A stretch of 64,000 bases of DNA from Amycolatopsis endophytica (lineage in GTDB: Bacteria; Actinomycetota; Actinomycetes; Mycobacteriales; Pseudonocardiaceae), in the NCBI RefSeq assembly GCF_013410405.1, contig NZ_JACCFK010000001.1, forward strand, positions 124,001 to 188,000, in the 5' to 3' direction. The position numbers were made by a program, and so were the translations under genes. Below, one piece after another: positions 32,833-41,910 of the stretch. The notes under the pieces are model-generated. The model was given only the letters and a program-made list of their open reading frames with translations, made no database searches and was not told the DNA's origin. How positions within the stretch are numbered: position 1 is the first letter of the stretch; each line of letters begins with the position of its first letter.

Positions 32833-35800
32833 GTGTGGTTCGCCATCCTGGGTCCCGTCGAGGCGCGGTCCGCGGCCGGGAACCCGGTGCCCCTCGGCGG
32901 GCCACGGCCGCGTTCCCTCCTCGCACTCCTGCTGCTCGACGCCGGACACGTCATCGGCACCGGCCGGCTCATCGACGGCCTCTACGGCGACGACCCGCCC
33001 GGCGACGCCGCCAACGCGCTACAGGCCCAGGTGTCCCGGCTGCGCCGCAAACTGGGCGACGAAGCCCGCATCGAGTCCCATCCCGCCGGCTACCGGCTCA
33101 CGATCGAACCGGACCGTGTCGACGCCCACCGGTTCACCAGGCTCGCCAGGGAAGGCCGCGCCGCGCTCGACGCGAACGAGCACGCCCACGCCGCGAAACT
33201 CCTGCACGACGCCCTCGGCCTCTGGCGCGGTCCGGCACTGGCCGACGTCCTGGAGGCGCCCTTCGCCGAGGCACAGGCCGTCCGCCTCGACGCGCTGCGG
33301 ATCGCCGCCATCGAGGACCGCGCCGAAGCCGACCTCGCGCTCGGCGACTCCCGCTCGGTCATCGGCGAACTCACCGACCTGTGCGCGGCCCACCCGCTGC
33401 GCGAACGACTCCGCGTGCTGCTCATGCGCGCACTCGCCGCCAACGGTCGCCACGCCGAAGCGCTCGCCGTCTTCGAAGACGCCCGCCGCACCCTCGCCGA
33501 CGAACTCGGCGCCGACCCGTCACCGGAACTGGCCTCCGCCCACCTCGCGCTGCTGCGCGCCGAACCCCCGCCCGAACCACCCCGGATACCCAGCCAGCTC
33601 ACCAGCTTCATCGGCCGCCGACGCGAACTCGACACCATCGCCACCCTGCTGGACACCAACCGCCTGGTGACCCTCACCGGCCCCGGCGGCGCGGGAAAAA
33701 CCCGCCTGTCCCTCGAAACCGGCGTCCGGGTGGACGGTGAAGTGTGTTTCGTGGACTTCGCCCCCGTCACGAGCGGAACCGACGTGTCCCAAGCCGCACT
33801 CGCCGCACTCGGCCTGCGCGAAACCGCGCTCTTCCCGGCCTCGGGCGCGGCGCCGGACCCGGTCGGCCGGATCGAGGTCGCGCTCACCGGCCGGCCGATG
33901 CTGCTGATCTTCGACAACTGCGAGCACGTCGTCACCGACGCGGCGCGCCTCGCCCACCGGCTGCTCACGGCGTGCCCAGGGCTGCGGGTGCTCGCCACGA
34001 GCCGCGAACCACTCGGCATCACCGGCGAAGCGCTGTGCCCGGTTCCTCCGCTGGAGTCCCCGCCACCCGGCGCCAGCCCCGCCGAAGCCGCGGACTACCC
34101 GTCGGTGCGGTTGTTCACCGAACGAGCGGCGGCGGTGCGCCCGGGATTCCACCTCGACGACGACTCGACCGAACGGGTCCTGAGGATCTGCGGGGCACTC
34201 GACGGCCTGCCCCTGGCGATCGAACTGGCCGCCGCGCGGCTGCGGACCCTGTCGCTCGACCAGCTCGAAGCCCGCCTCGACGACCGCTTCCGCCTGCTGT
34301 CCCGGGGCAGCCGCACCGCGGCACCCCGGCACCAGACGCTGCGCGCGGTCGTCAGCTGGAGCTGGGACCTGCTCGAACCGGACGAACGGGACCTGGCCCG
34401 ACGGCTCGCCGTCTTCACCGGCGGCGCCACCGGTGACGCGATCGCACGCGTGTGTGGACTGTCCGAACCGGACACCGAAGACCTCCTCGACGGTCTTGTC
34501 GACAAGTCGCTCGTCGAGTGCTCCGCCGGGCGGTACCGGATGCTGGAGACCATCCGGGCCTTCAGCGCGGAACAGCTGGACGAATCGGGCGAGCGGGACG
34601 AACTGGCTCGCGCGCATGCCGAGTACTTCCTCGATTTCGCCCGGACGGCCGACTCCTACTTGCGGCGCGCCGAACAGGTCGAATGGCTCGCGCGGCTGAC
34701 CGCCGAGCGGGCGAACCTGCACGCCGCGCTGCGGTGGTCGATCGACGTGGACACGCGCCTGGCGCTGCGGCTCGTCGGGGCGCTCTCGTCGTACTGGCGC
34801 ATGCAGGGGGTGCGCACCGAGATCGCGCCGCTCGCCGCACGGTTGCTGGCGGGCCTCCCGGCGGAACCTCCCGGCGATCTCGCCGAGGAGTACGCGTTGT
34901 GCGTGCTCAACGCCGCACCCACCGGCCCACCGGGCCTGGACGAGCACCTGCGCCGGGTCGAGTCGATCATGTCCTCGCTGACGTGGCCGGTGAAGCAGCC
35001 CTATCTGCTCGTGTACTGGGCGATGTTCGCCGGGCCTCCGTCCCCGACCGACTGGGCACGCGAGCTGGGCGGACTGGAACGGGAGCTGACCGGAACGGAA
35101 GATCCGTGGTTCCAGGCGCTGTGGCAGTTCTCGACGAGTTACGTCCGGTTGTACAACGGTCACCTCGAGGGCGCCGAGGAGGCTTTCCGCGCCTCGCTCG
35201 CCCTGTTCCGCGAGGTCGGTGACCGGTGGGGCATCGCCCAGACGTTGGACGGTTTCGCGGCGCTCGCCGATCTGCGCGGGGAGCCGGACCGGTCGCTGGC
35301 GCTGATCGACGAGGCGATGGAGCTGCTGGGCCGGCTCAACGCGACCGAAGAGCTGGCTGAGCTGTGGTACCGGCGGGGGGACCGCCTGCTGCGCGACGGC
35401 GACCTGACCGACGCCGAGACCGCCTACCACCGCGCGGCCGAGCTGGCGCGCCGCTCCGGCGCGCTGACCCCGCTCGCCATGGCCAACCGCGGGTTCGGAG
35501 AGCTGGCACGTCACCGCGGTCACCTCGCGGAAGCGCGGGAGTACTACGAACAGGCGTTACGCGAGGTGGGAACGGACTGGCAGGCCGACGCGGCCGGGGC
35601 ACAGATCCTCTCCGGGCTGGGTCGCCTGGCCGAAGCCGAGGGCGATCCGGGCCAGGCGCGGGCCCGGCACCGGCAGGCACTCGACGCGACGCTGGCGCAG
35701 CACTTCCGGACGAACATCGCCGACGCGGTCGAAGGGCTGGCCGGGGCAACGCTGCTCGACGGAGACGCCGGCGAGGCCGCCGGGCTGCTGGGGATGGCGG

Positions 35801-35964
35801 TGGCGCTGCGCGGTATGGCCTACCCGGGCGACCAGGACGTGGCGGCAGTCGCGGCGGGCTGCCAGAAGCTCCTCGGCGCCGACGCCTTCGCCACCGTCTA
35901 CGACCGCGCCGTGGCGATGCCCTACGAAGACATCGTGCAGCACCTGCGATCGCACGTCGCGTAG
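32833..35964 (+). CDS. AfsR/SARP-family regulator with NB-ARC ATPase and TPR
   Basis: 1043 residues. OmpR-like winged helix (about 1-90: LLALLLLDAGHVIGTGRLIDGLYGDDPPGDAANALQAQVSRLRRKLG), bacterial transcriptional activation domain (about 95-240), NB-ARC ATPase (Walker A GPGGAGKTR about 282-291, Walker B LLIFDNCEH, GLPLAIELAAARL), then a TPR-like C-terminus (about 600-1030). AfsR-type proteins activate secondary metabolism and are phosphorylated by Ser/Thr kinases in Streptomyces. GTG 32833 is the only reasonable start. No biosynthetic cluster is visible nearby, so its targets are likely elsewhere. Confidence 0.92.
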   Translation: MWFAILGPVEARSAAGNPVPLGGPRPRSLLALLLLDAGHVIGTGRLIDGLYGDDPPGDAANALQAQVSRLRRKLGDEARIESHPAGYRLTIEPDRVDAHRFTRLAREGRAALDANEHAHAAKLLHDALGLWRGPALADVLEAPFAEAQAVRLDALRIAAIEDRAEADLALGDSRSVIGELTDLCAAHPLRERLRVLLMRALAANGRHAEALAVFEDARRTLADELGADPSPELASAHLALLRAEPPPEPPRIPSQLTSFIGRRRELDTIATLLDTNRLVTLTGPGGAGKTRLSLETGVRVDGEVCFVDFAPVTSGTDVSQAALAALGLRETALFPASGAAPDPVGRIEVALTGRPMLLIFDNCEHVVTDAARLAHRLLTACPGLRVLATSREPLGITGEALCPVPPLESPPPGASPAEAADYPSVRLFTERAAAVRPGFHLDDDSTERVLRICGALDGLPLAIELAAARLRTLSLDQLEARLDDRFRLLSRGSRTAAPRHQTLRAVVSWSWDLLEPDERDLARRLAVFTGGATGDAIARVCGLSEPDTEDLLDGLVDKSLVECSAGRYRMLETIRAFSAEQLDESGERDELARAHAEYFLDFARTADSYLRRAEQVEWLARLTAERANLHAALRWSIDVDTRLALRLVGALSSYWRMQGVRTEIAPLAARLLAGLPAEPPGDLAEEYALCVLNAAPTGPPGLDEHLRRVESIMSSLTWPVKQPYLLVYWAMFAGPPSPTDWARELGGLERELTGTEDPWFQALWQFSTSYVRLYNGHLEGAEEAFRASLALFREVGDRWGIAQTLDGFAALADLRGEPDRSLALIDEAMELLGRLNATEELAELWYRRGDRLLRDGDLTDAETAYHRAAELARRSGALTPLAMANRGFGELARHRGHLAEAREYYEQALREVGTDWQADAAGAQILSGLGRLAEAEGDPGQARARHRQALDATLAQHFRTNIADAVEGLAGATLLDGDAGEAAGLLGMAVALRGMAYPGDQDVAAVAAGCQKLLGADAFATVYDRAVAMPYEDIVQHLRSHVA

Positions 35965-36066
35965 CGGCGCGGCCGAAACGCGGAGCAGGCCCCACCCGAA
36001 CAGGCCCTGACGCGGCCACCGCAGAAAGGGCGGTCAGGTCGTGTCCGCACGAACCCCGCGCGGACC

Positions 36067-37242
36067 TCAGATGCCGTAGTCCCGCAACCTCAGGGTGTTC
36101 GCCGCCTTCACGGTCATCCTGTCGAACATCCCGGAGAACAACCGGGTCGTCAGCATGCGGTGCGACTGGTTCCGCAACCACAGTCCGCGCGCCGTGCGGG
36201 GCGCCAGGAACGAGCCGGTGTTCTTGGCCTGCTTGGCGCCCGCCTCGGCGGCCGGACGGACCGTCGCTTCGTACCTCGCGAAGGCCGTCTCGTGGTCGCC
36301 GTCGGTGGCGGACAGCTCACCGGCCAGCACGTACGCCGCCATCATCGCCAGCCCGGTGCCACCGCCGCCGGGACCAACGCCCCATCCCGCGTCGCCGACC
36401 AGTGCGATCCGGCCGCGGTGGTAGCCGGGCAGGGTGATGTGCGCCAGCTCGTCGAAGTACAGGTCGTCCGCCCCGGGCAGCGCCGCCAGCAGCCGCGGGA
36501 CCTCCCAGCCCACCCCCGCGTAGACGGCGGCGATCATGCTCCGCAGCCCGGACTCGTCCTTGCGGTCGACGACCCGGCCGTCCAGGGCGAACACCAGGCC
36601 CACGCTCGCCGGGCGGTCCGGCTCCCGCGCGGACAGCATCACGCCCCGCCCCAGCACGTTGGAGATCAGCCCCGTGTGGTCCAGCCGCAGGTGGTTGGGC
36701 GCGCTGAACCCCGCGAACGCGTACCCCGTCCCGGTGCGGAACTCCGACTCCGGCCCGAACGTCAGCGCCCGCGTCCCGGAGTGCAGGCCGTCCGCGCCGA
36801 TCACCAGGTCCACCGTGCGCGGCGAGCCGTGCGCGAAGGTCACCTCGACTCCCGAGGCGGTCTCGGTCAGCGAGGTGATCCAGTCGCCGAACACGTACTC
36901 GGTCCGCTCCTTCGTCGCGTCGTGGAGGATCCGGCTCAGGTCCCCGCGCTGGATCTCGACCTCCCCGCTGATCATCGACGCGGGCAGGCTCGCCACCCGG
37001 TCCCCCGACGCGTCCAGGATGTGCTGCTCCCCCATCGACGTCCGGTGCGCCCGGATCTCCTCCAGCACCCCCATCCGCCGCAGCACCGTCACCTGCTCGC
37101 CCCGGAAGTCGACGGCCTGCCCGCCCTCGCGCAGGGCAGGCGCCCGCTCGACCACGACGGTCGAATACCCCAGCCGGTTCAGCCAGAAGGCCACCGACGG
37201 TCCGGCGATGCTCGCGCCGGAAATGAGAACGGTCCTGCTCAT
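36067..37242 (-). CDS. FAD-dependent monooxygenase
   Basis: 391 residues, class A flavoprotein hydroxylase. The N-terminal dinucleotide fold is GASIAGPSVAFWLNRLGYSTVVVERAP, then DLVIGADGLHSGTR (the DG motif), and LVGDAGWGVGPGGGGTGLAMMAAYVLAGEL near residue 290 (the GD motif). It uses NAD(P)H and O2 to hydroxylate an aromatic or polyketide-like substrate, unknown here. ATG 37242 follows GAGGAG. It is divergent from yaaA and may be a resistance or tailoring enzyme. Confidence 0.9.
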   Translation of the reverse strand: MSRTVLISGASIAGPSVAFWLNRLGYSTVVVERAPALREGGQAVDFRGEQVTVLRRMGVLEEIRAHRTSMGEQHILDASGDRVASLPASMISGEVEIQRGDLSRILHDATKERTEYVFGDWITSLTETASGVEVTFAHGSPRTVDLVIGADGLHSGTRALTFGPESEFRTGTGYAFAGFSAPNHLRLDHTGLISNVLGRGVMLSAREPDRPASVGLVFALDGRVVDRKDESGLRSMIAAVYAGVGWEVPRLLAALPGADDLYFDELAHITLPGYHRGRIALVGDAGWGVGPGGGGTGLAMMAAYVLAGELSATDGDHETAFARYEATVRPAAEAGAKQAKNTGSFLAPRTARGLWLRNQSHRMLTTRLFSGMFDRMTVKAANTLRLRDYGI

Positions 37243-37336
37243 GGTCACGCTCCTCGTGGTCCCGGATGCCCCGAGCTTCGCGCGGTGCGCTGACCGCCTG
37301 CTTACCGTGCGCTGACCGCGAGTTACCCTGCCAGCC

Positions 37337-38068
37337 GTGCTGGTGCTGCTGCCCCCTTCGGAAACCAAGGCTCCCGGTGGCGACGGTCCGCCACTGCGGC
37401 TCGACGAGCTGTCGTTCCCCGAGCTGAACCCCCTGCGGCGCAAACTCGCCGACGCCGTGGTCGACCTCGCCCACGACGTCCCCTCGAGCCTCGACGTGCT
37501 GGGCCTGTCGCGGCGACAGGGGGACGAGGTCGCGCGCAACGCCGCGCTCTGGAGCTCACCGACGCTGCCGGCACTGGAGCGCTACACCGGCGTTCTGTAC
37601 GACGCGCTGGACTACGGCGGCTTCGGTCGTGCCGCCCGCGCGAAGGCGGACCGCCGCCTCGCCGTCGCCTCTGCGTTGTTCGGCATCGCGCGCGGCGACG
37701 ACCGCATCCCGGGCTACCGGCTCTCCGGCGGCACGTCCCTGCCCGCACTCGGCACCCTGCGGTCCCTGTGGCGGCCGGCGCTCGAACCCGCACTGGCCGA
37801 AGTGGACGGCCTGGTGGTCGACCTGCGTTCCGGCGCCTACGCCGCGCTCGCCCGCGTCCCGCGGGCCATCACCGTGCGCGTGGTCACCGCGGGCGGCAAG
37901 ACGGTGAGCCACTTCAACAAGGCATACAAGGGGAAGCTCGCCGCGGCGCTCGCGACCGCCTCCCGCGAGCCCTCCACTGTGGAGGGTCTGATCGCGGCGG
38001 CCGAGAAGGCGGGCATCACGCTCGACCGCGTCGGCGAGCAGGAGCTGGAGCTCATCACCGACCGGTGA
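37337..38068 (+). CDS. yaaA: YaaA family peroxide-stress protein (UPF0246)
   Basis: 243 residues: LLPPSETKAPGG at the start, LYDALDY, GYRLSGGTSLPALGTLRSLWRPAL, VDLRSGAYAAL and FNKAYKGKLAAAL are the family blocks. In E. coli YaaA lowers free iron during peroxide stress and has DNA-binding features. GTG 37337 is preceded by TACCCT seven bases upstream, consistent with a leaderless mRNA. The 3' end overlaps the convergent oxidase gene by 14 bases. Confidence 0.9.
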   Translation: MLVLLPPSETKAPGGDGPPLRLDELSFPELNPLRRKLADAVVDLAHDVPSSLDVLGLSRRQGDEVARNAALWSSPTLPALERYTGVLYDALDYGGFGRAARAKADRRLAVASALFGIARGDDRIPGYRLSGGTSLPALGTLRSLWRPALEPALAEVDGLVVDLRSGAYAALARVPRAITVRVVTAGGKTVSHFNKAYKGKLAAALATASREPSTVEGLIAAAEKAGITLDRVGEQELELITDR

Positions 38069-39140
38069 ACCGCTCCGGCCGGTAGGGCGTGAGGTCGACC
38101 GGCACCTCCGCGTCGAGCGCGAGGCACGCGATCAGGTGCCCGGAGAACGGCGCCTGGGTGAGACCGCCGGGACCGAACCCGGTGGCGAGCAGCACGTCCG
38201 GCCGGTCTTCGAGCGCGCCGAGCAGTGGCAACCCGTCCGGTGAAGCGGGCCGGAACCCGATCCGCGTCTCCAGCAGGGTCGCGTCCGCCAGTCCCGGCGC
38301 GACGGTCAGGGCGTGGTCCAGCACCTCACGCTGGCCCGCCGCGGTGACGCGGTGGTCGAACCCCGAACCGGTTTCCCGCGTCGCGCCTGCCACGACCCGC
38401 GAGCCGGGGAAGGCCAGCAGGTAGTGGCTGGACACCGGCTGCACGACCGGCCAGCGGCCGGTGTCGGTCCCCGGCAGTTCGAAATGACTGATCTGGCCCC
38501 GTTGCGGCGCAACGGGAAGCGCGGGCAGCAGGTCCCCGGTCCACGCGCCGGCCGCGATCACGACCCGGTCCGCCGCGAGATCCTCGTCCGCGGCCCGCAC
38601 ACCGCGCGGGGTCAGCTCGGCGACGCCGTGGACGAGCCGCGCGCCACGAGCCACCGCCGCGTCGAGCAGCGCCTGCCGCAGGCGCCGTCCGTCCACCCGG
38701 CCGCCACCGGAGACGTGCACCGCGGCCAGGTCCGGGGCGAGCGCCGGGAACAGTTCGCGGGTTTGCGCCGGGTCGAGCCGTTCGACCGCACCGGCGGCGG
38801 GTTCCCCGGCGGCGCGCTCGCTGACGCGCTGGTACGCCTCGTCCAGCTCGCGCTCGTCGGCGGACACGATCATGCCGCCGACCACCTCGAACGACGTGTC
38901 ACCGGCGCCGTCGTCGGCCAGCTGCGCGATCAGGTCCGGGTAGTACGCCGCGGCCGCCGCCGCGAAGCGGTATTCGTCGTCGCCGCGGCGGCTCGTCCAC
39001 GGGCACACGATCCCGGCACCCGCGGCGGTGGCCACGCCCGGCCTGCCCGCGTCGACCACGACGACGTCGGCGCCCCGGCGGGCGAGCTGGTGGGCGGTAC
39101 TCGCCCCGGCGATCCCGGAGCCGATCACGACGACACGCAT
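38055..39140 (-). CDS. FAD-dependent oxidoreductase (DAO family)
   Basis: 361 residues. The first residues form the FAD-binding Rossmann motif (VVVIGSGIAGASTAHQLARRGADVVVVDAG). Later, VVIAAGAWTGDLLP and the C-terminal GFGPGGLTQAPFSG are typical of D-amino-acid or glycine oxidase-type enzymes. It oxidises a secondary or primary amine (amino acid or sarcosine-like); substrate unknown. ATG 39140 is set by the Rossmann start. Convergent overlap with yaaA. Confidence 0.9.
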   Translation of the reverse strand: MRVVVIGSGIAGASTAHQLARRGADVVVVDAGRPGVATAAGAGIVCPWTSRRGDDEYRFAAAAAAYYPDLIAQLADDGAGDTSFEVVGGMIVSADERELDEAYQRVSERAAGEPAAGAVERLDPAQTRELFPALAPDLAAVHVSGGGRVDGRRLRQALLDAAVARGARLVHGVAELTPRGVRAADEDLAADRVVIAAGAWTGDLLPALPVAPQRGQISHFELPGTDTGRWPVVQPVSSHYLLAFPGSRVVAGATRETGSGFDHRVTAAGQREVLDHALTVAPGLADATLLETRIGFRPASPDGLPLLGALEDRPDVLLATGFGPGGLTQAPFSGHLIACLALDAEVPVDLTPYRPERFTGR

Positions 39141-39242
39141 GCCGCCAGTCTGCCTGTTATTCGGTTGCGGCCACACCGCCGCCGCGGGCATGCTCTGGGC
39201 AGTGCCGAGCGCTGGGCCCGGTGTGAAGTGAGGAGGTGCGTC

Positions 39243-39302
39243 GTGTCGTTCGTTGTCCTGGGCGCTGCCCTCCCCGCACGTCCACCCGCCCCGCCCGCCT
39301 GA
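39243..39302 (+). CDS. 19-residue Pro/Ala-rich leader peptide
   Basis: GAGGAGG (39231-39237) precedes GTG 39243 and a 19-codon frame ending ARPPAPPA-stop, 44 bases before the RIO kinase gene. The Shine-Dalgarno is stronger than that of the kinase itself. Consecutive prolines stall ribosomes unless EF-P acts, so this could be an attenuating leader peptide. A small hairpin (GCC GGTGGGGCACC region, 39311-39327) follows. Confidence 0.45.
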   Translation: MSFVVLGAALPARPPAPPA

Positions 39303-39346
39303 CGTCACGGCGCCGGTGGGGCACCTCAGCCGATGGAGACCCACCA

Positions 39347-40276
39347 GTGCGCCAGCACGATTCCGAAGATTTCACGCCTCGCTCACGCCGCCGTCGTCCG
39401 CGCTTCGACGACGTCAACCCGGTCCGCGGCGGCCGCCTGACCCAGGACGAGCGCAACCGGCTCGCCCGGATGCGCGAAGACGACTACGCCGAACCCGAGA
39501 TCCCCGGCGGGGGTGACCGCTATTCGACCTGGGACAGCGCCGAACACGGTCCGCATCCGCGTCCGGCCTGGGTGGTCACCGATCTGGCCGCCGTGGACAC
39601 CGAACTCGGCGTGCTCAAGACCGGCAAGGAAGCCGAGGTGCACCTGGTGCGCCGCGGCCTGCCGGATGGCAGCAGGGAATGCCTGCTCGCCGCGAAGCGT
39701 TACCGCTCCAGCGAGCACCGCCAGTTCCACCGCGACTCCGGGTACCTCGAAGGCCGCCGCATGCGGCGGTCCCGGGAGAACCGGGCCATGGCGCAGCGTT
39801 CCTCGTTCGGCCGCAACCTCATCGCGGAGCAGTGGGCGGTCGCCGAGTTCGCCGCGCTCAGTCGCTTGTGGACGATCGGCGTGCCGGTGCCGTACCCGGT
39901 GCAGCGGGACGGCACCGAACTGCTGCTGGAATTCGTCGGCGATCCCGACGGCACGGCGGCACCACGCCTGGCCCAGCTGCGGCCCGGGCCGGCGGAACTG
40001 GAGGACCTGTGGTTCCAGACGCTCGGGGCGCTCGACGTCCTGGCCTCGGAGGGGCTCGCACACGGAGACCTGTCCGCCTACAACCTGCTCGTCCACGACG
40101 GCCGGATCGTGCTGATCGACCTGCCGCAGGTGGTCGACGTGGTGGCCAATCCGAGTGGAACGGAGTACCTCACCCGTGACGTCCGCAACATCGCCGCGTG
40201 GTTCACCGCGCGGGGACTGCAGGTCGAGGCCGCTGACCTGGCGATCGACCTGCGGAAGCGGGCGGGGCTGACGTGA
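39347..40276 (+). CDS. RIO-family serine kinase
   Basis: 309 residues. RIO1-type motifs: VLKTGKEAEVHLVRRG (nucleotide loop), LLAAKRYRSSEHRQFHRD with the ATP-binding Lys, HGDLSAYNLLVHDG (catalytic Asp and Asn), and VLIDLPQVV (metal Asp). Archaeal and eukaryotic RIO1 acts in 40S ribosome maturation; the bacterial members are poorly known. GTG 39347 is chosen with GGAG 10 bases upstream; residues before it are leader region. Next to a DEAD-box RNA helicase, which suggests an RNA or ribosome context. Confidence 0.88.
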   Translation: MRQHDSEDFTPRSRRRRPRFDDVNPVRGGRLTQDERNRLARMREDDYAEPEIPGGGDRYSTWDSAEHGPHPRPAWVVTDLAAVDTELGVLKTGKEAEVHLVRRGLPDGSRECLLAAKRYRSSEHRQFHRDSGYLEGRRMRRSRENRAMAQRSSFGRNLIAEQWAVAEFAALSRLWTIGVPVPYPVQRDGTELLLEFVGDPDGTAAPRLAQLRPGPAELEDLWFQTLGALDVLASEGLAHGDLSAYNLLVHDGRIVLIDLPQVVDVVANPSGTEYLTRDVRNIAAWFTARGLQVEAADLAIDLRKRAGLT

Positions 40277-40319
40277 GGTCCCGGACGGTCTTCCGGTAGT
40301 CTGATCACAGTCCGCAACC

Positions 40320-40343
40320 GGGCGACGTGAATTCGGGTCGCCC
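40320..40343 (+). promoter_or_regulatory. Hairpin in the long leader of the DEAD-box gene
   Basis: A 7-bp stem (40320-40326 with 40337-40343) followed by CCCTTC lies between the RIO and helicase genes. It could terminate RIO or be part of the roughly 150-base helicase leader, a structure seen in cold-shock helicase mRNAs. Confidence 0.4.
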
Positions 40344-40488
40344 CCTTCATGGACGCGGACACACCACCGATGGCGCAGCCGCGCCGGGTTCGTCCTTGTG
40401 AAAGCCCGCCGAACTTGTCTTCCGCCTGCCTGCGCGCAGGCACACCGGGCCTCCCTTGAGACGTACCACCACGTCCGAGAGGCAGTGC

Positions 40489-41859
40489 GTGAGCATCACC
40501 CTTGAGTCCACTTCCACCGTGCAGTCGTTCGACGACCTGAACCTGCCAGGGCCCCTCCTCGGGGCTCTGCGCAAGGCCGGCATCGACGCACCCTTCCCGA
40601 TCCAGTCGGCGACCCTGCCGGACGCGCTCGCGGGGCGCGACGTGCTCGGCCGGGCGCAGACCGGGTCCGGGAAGACCCTCGCCTTCGGGCTGGCCCTCCT
40701 GGCCCGCCTCGACGGCGGGAAGGCCAGGTCGCGGAAACCCCGCAGCCTGGTCCTCGTTCCGACGCGTGAGCTGGCCCTGCAGGTCAGCGACGCGCTCACC
40801 CCGCTGGCCCGCGCGCTGGGCCTGTGGTGCCGGACCGCCGTCGGCGGGATGGCCTTCCCCCGGCAGGCTGACGCGCTGCACCGCGGCGTCGACCTGCTGA
40901 TCGCCACGCCGGGCCGCCTGTCGGACCACGTCCGGCAGGGCACCGCCGACCTCAGCGAGGTCGACTTCATCGCGATCGACGAGGCCGACCAGATGGCGGA
41001 CATGGGCTTCCTGCCCCAGGTCAGGGAGATCCTCGACCTGACTCCGCGCGACGGTCAGCGGCTGCTGTTCTCGGCGACGCTGGACGGCGACGTCGGGCAG
41101 CTCGTCAACCGCTACATGCACGACCCGGTGGAGCACTCGGTCGCGCCGGCCACCGCCAGCGTCGACACCATGGACCACTACGTGTTCCAGGTCTCCCGCC
41201 AGGACAAGCAGTCGGTGGTCACCGAGATCGGTGCCCGCGAGGGCCGCACGATCATGTTCGTGCGCACGAAGCACCACGTCGACCGGCTGACCGACCGGCT
41301 GCGTGAGCGCGGCGTGCGGGCGGGTGCGCTGCACGGCGGCAAGTCGCAGGGCCAGCGCAACCGGGTCCTGCAGGACTTCCGGGACGGGCACACCACCGTG
41401 CTGGTGGCCACGGACGTCGCGGCGCGCGGCATCCACGTCGACGACGTCAGCCTGGTGCTGCACGTCGACCCGGCGGCCGACCACAAGGACTACCTGCACC
41501 GCGCCGGCCGCACCGCGCGCGCCGGGGCGTCGGGCACGGTGGTCACGCTGATCACGCCGGACCAGCGCCGCACGGTGCGCCGGATGACCGACCGGGCCGG
41601 CGTGCGCGCCGACAACCTGGTGGTCCGCCCCGGCGACGAGAAGCTGGCCGGGATCACCGGTGCCCGCGAGCCCAGCGGTGTCCCGGTGGTCGACCGGCCG
41701 CGCGACTCCGGTCCGCGGCGCGGCGGTGGCCCGCGTGGCTTCGGCGGCCCGCAGCGTCCGCGCCGCGGTGGCGGCTACGGCGGCGACCGCGGGCACGGCG
41801 GCGGATACCGCCAGGGACGCCCGAACCGCGGCCCGCGCCGCACGCCGTCCGCAGGCTGA
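40489..41859 (+). CDS. DEAD-box RNA helicase with RG-rich tail
   Basis: 456 residues. Motifs in order: Q-motif (FPIQSATLP), AQTGSGKT, VPTRELALQ, TPGR, DEAD (IDEADQMADMGF), SAT, then helicase C with FVRTKHHVDRL, TDVAARGIHV, HRAGRTARAG. The last 70 residues are Arg/Gly rich (PRRGGGPRGFGG, RRGGGYGGDRGHGGGY), an RNA-binding tail typical of RhlE/CsdA-like actinobacterial helicases. GTG 40489 has GAGAGG upstream. A perfect terminator follows. It unwinds mRNA or rRNA duplexes, likely in cold or ribosome assembly. Confidence 0.94.
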   Translation: MSITLESTSTVQSFDDLNLPGPLLGALRKAGIDAPFPIQSATLPDALAGRDVLGRAQTGSGKTLAFGLALLARLDGGKARSRKPRSLVLVPTRELALQVSDALTPLARALGLWCRTAVGGMAFPRQADALHRGVDLLIATPGRLSDHVRQGTADLSEVDFIAIDEADQMADMGFLPQVREILDLTPRDGQRLLFSATLDGDVGQLVNRYMHDPVEHSVAPATASVDTMDHYVFQVSRQDKQSVVTEIGAREGRTIMFVRTKHHVDRLTDRLRERGVRAGALHGGKSQGQRNRVLQDFRDGHTTVLVATDVAARGIHVDDVSLVLHVDPAADHKDYLHRAGRTARAGASGTVVTLITPDQRRTVRRMTDRAGVRADNLVVRPGDEKLAGITGAREPSGVPVVDRPRDSGPRRGGGPRGFGGPQRPRRGGGYGGDRGHGGGYRQGRPNRGPRRTPSAG

Positions 41860-41871
41860 GCCGAGTGACCG

Positions 41872-41910
41872 AAACCGCCGCGATCCCGATGGGGTCGCGG
41901 CGGTTTTTTT
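41872..41910 (+). terminator. Rho-independent terminator of the DEAD-box gene
   Basis: An 11-bp perfect stem (41873-41883 with 41895-41905) is followed by a run of seven T (41904-41910). It is the clearest terminator in the window. Its distal end touches the stop codon of the convergent hxlR gene and may end that transcript as well. Confidence 0.92.
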
